A stretch of 11,091 nucleotides of DNA, from assembly GCA_027031945.1 (NCBI GenBank), contig JALVPE010000071.1, positions 444 to 11,534 on the forward strand. Direction: 5' to 3'. The stretch is from Candidatus Moraniibacteriota bacterium (GTDB taxonomy: Bacteria; Patescibacteriota; Minisyncoccia; Moranbacterales; GCA-2747515). The position numbers and the translations under genes were made by a program. Shown in pieces: positions 11,070 through 11,091 of the stretch. The notes beneath the pieces were generated by a model. That model was not told the origin of the DNA, did no database searches, and worked only from the letters and a program-made list of their open reading frames with translations. The first letter of the stretch is position 1. Each line of letters opens with the position of its first letter.

Positions 11070-11091
11070 ATGTTTGTTTTTACTTAATTAA

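Overview
The window looks like part of a low-GC Patescibacteria (CPR) genome, probably a Parcubacteria-type lineage, with the standard code (TGA, TAA and TAG all end genes). I infer this from the AT-rich composition, compact genes, many REP-like palindromes (a CCTGCC/GGCAGG hairpin, GTAGAGACGC palindromes) and the mix of fermentative LDH, anaerobic ribonucleotide reductase parts and a TrmB-type regulator. No rRNA, tRNA or ribosomal protein is present, so the taxonomy is an inference only.

Left flank (1-2800): the C-terminal part of an exported L,D-transpeptidase converges with a lactate dehydrogenase gene through a bidirectional terminator. A REP-like repeat follows, then a gene of unknown function that appears leaderless.

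Central island (2800-6770): this is the most unusual part. All credible genes are on the minus strand and are very small (48-109 aa): two paralogous basic CxxC proteins, a DnaJ-type zinc-knuckle protein, a two-helix membrane protein resembling VirB2/TrbC pilins or holins, a one-helix membrane peptide, and a GC-rich phage-type protein. Five of these genes or groups are preceded by a long-arm inverted repeat, and there are six such repeats in all. Their outer signature is conserved (TTATTTCCCTCT on the plus strand in four, diverged in two) and their arm sequences differ while staying complementary. Three have unrelated palindromic repeats in their loops. A strong minus-strand promoter at 6731-6759 could transcribe into the array. 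It resembles an accessory or mobile cassette cluster, but no recombinase, relaxase or replication gene is visible here.

Right of the island (6780-7775): a cluster of perfect palindromes, then a stand-alone transcription unit with an extended -10 promoter, about 375 nt of structured sequence and a strong terminator. It has no convincing long ORF but carries two strong Shine-Dalgarno sites, each followed by a three-codon ORF. I annotate it as a candidate noncoding or minigene RNA.

Right flank (7760-11091): a TrmB-type regulator diverges from a small helical protein. Then come a 318-aa protein with a possible nuclease-like core, NrdG (the radical SAM activase of class III ribonucleotide reductase), and a 62-aa ORF holding only the NrdD glycyl-radical C-terminus. 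The last is closed by an in-frame stop upstream, so NrdD appears to be split.
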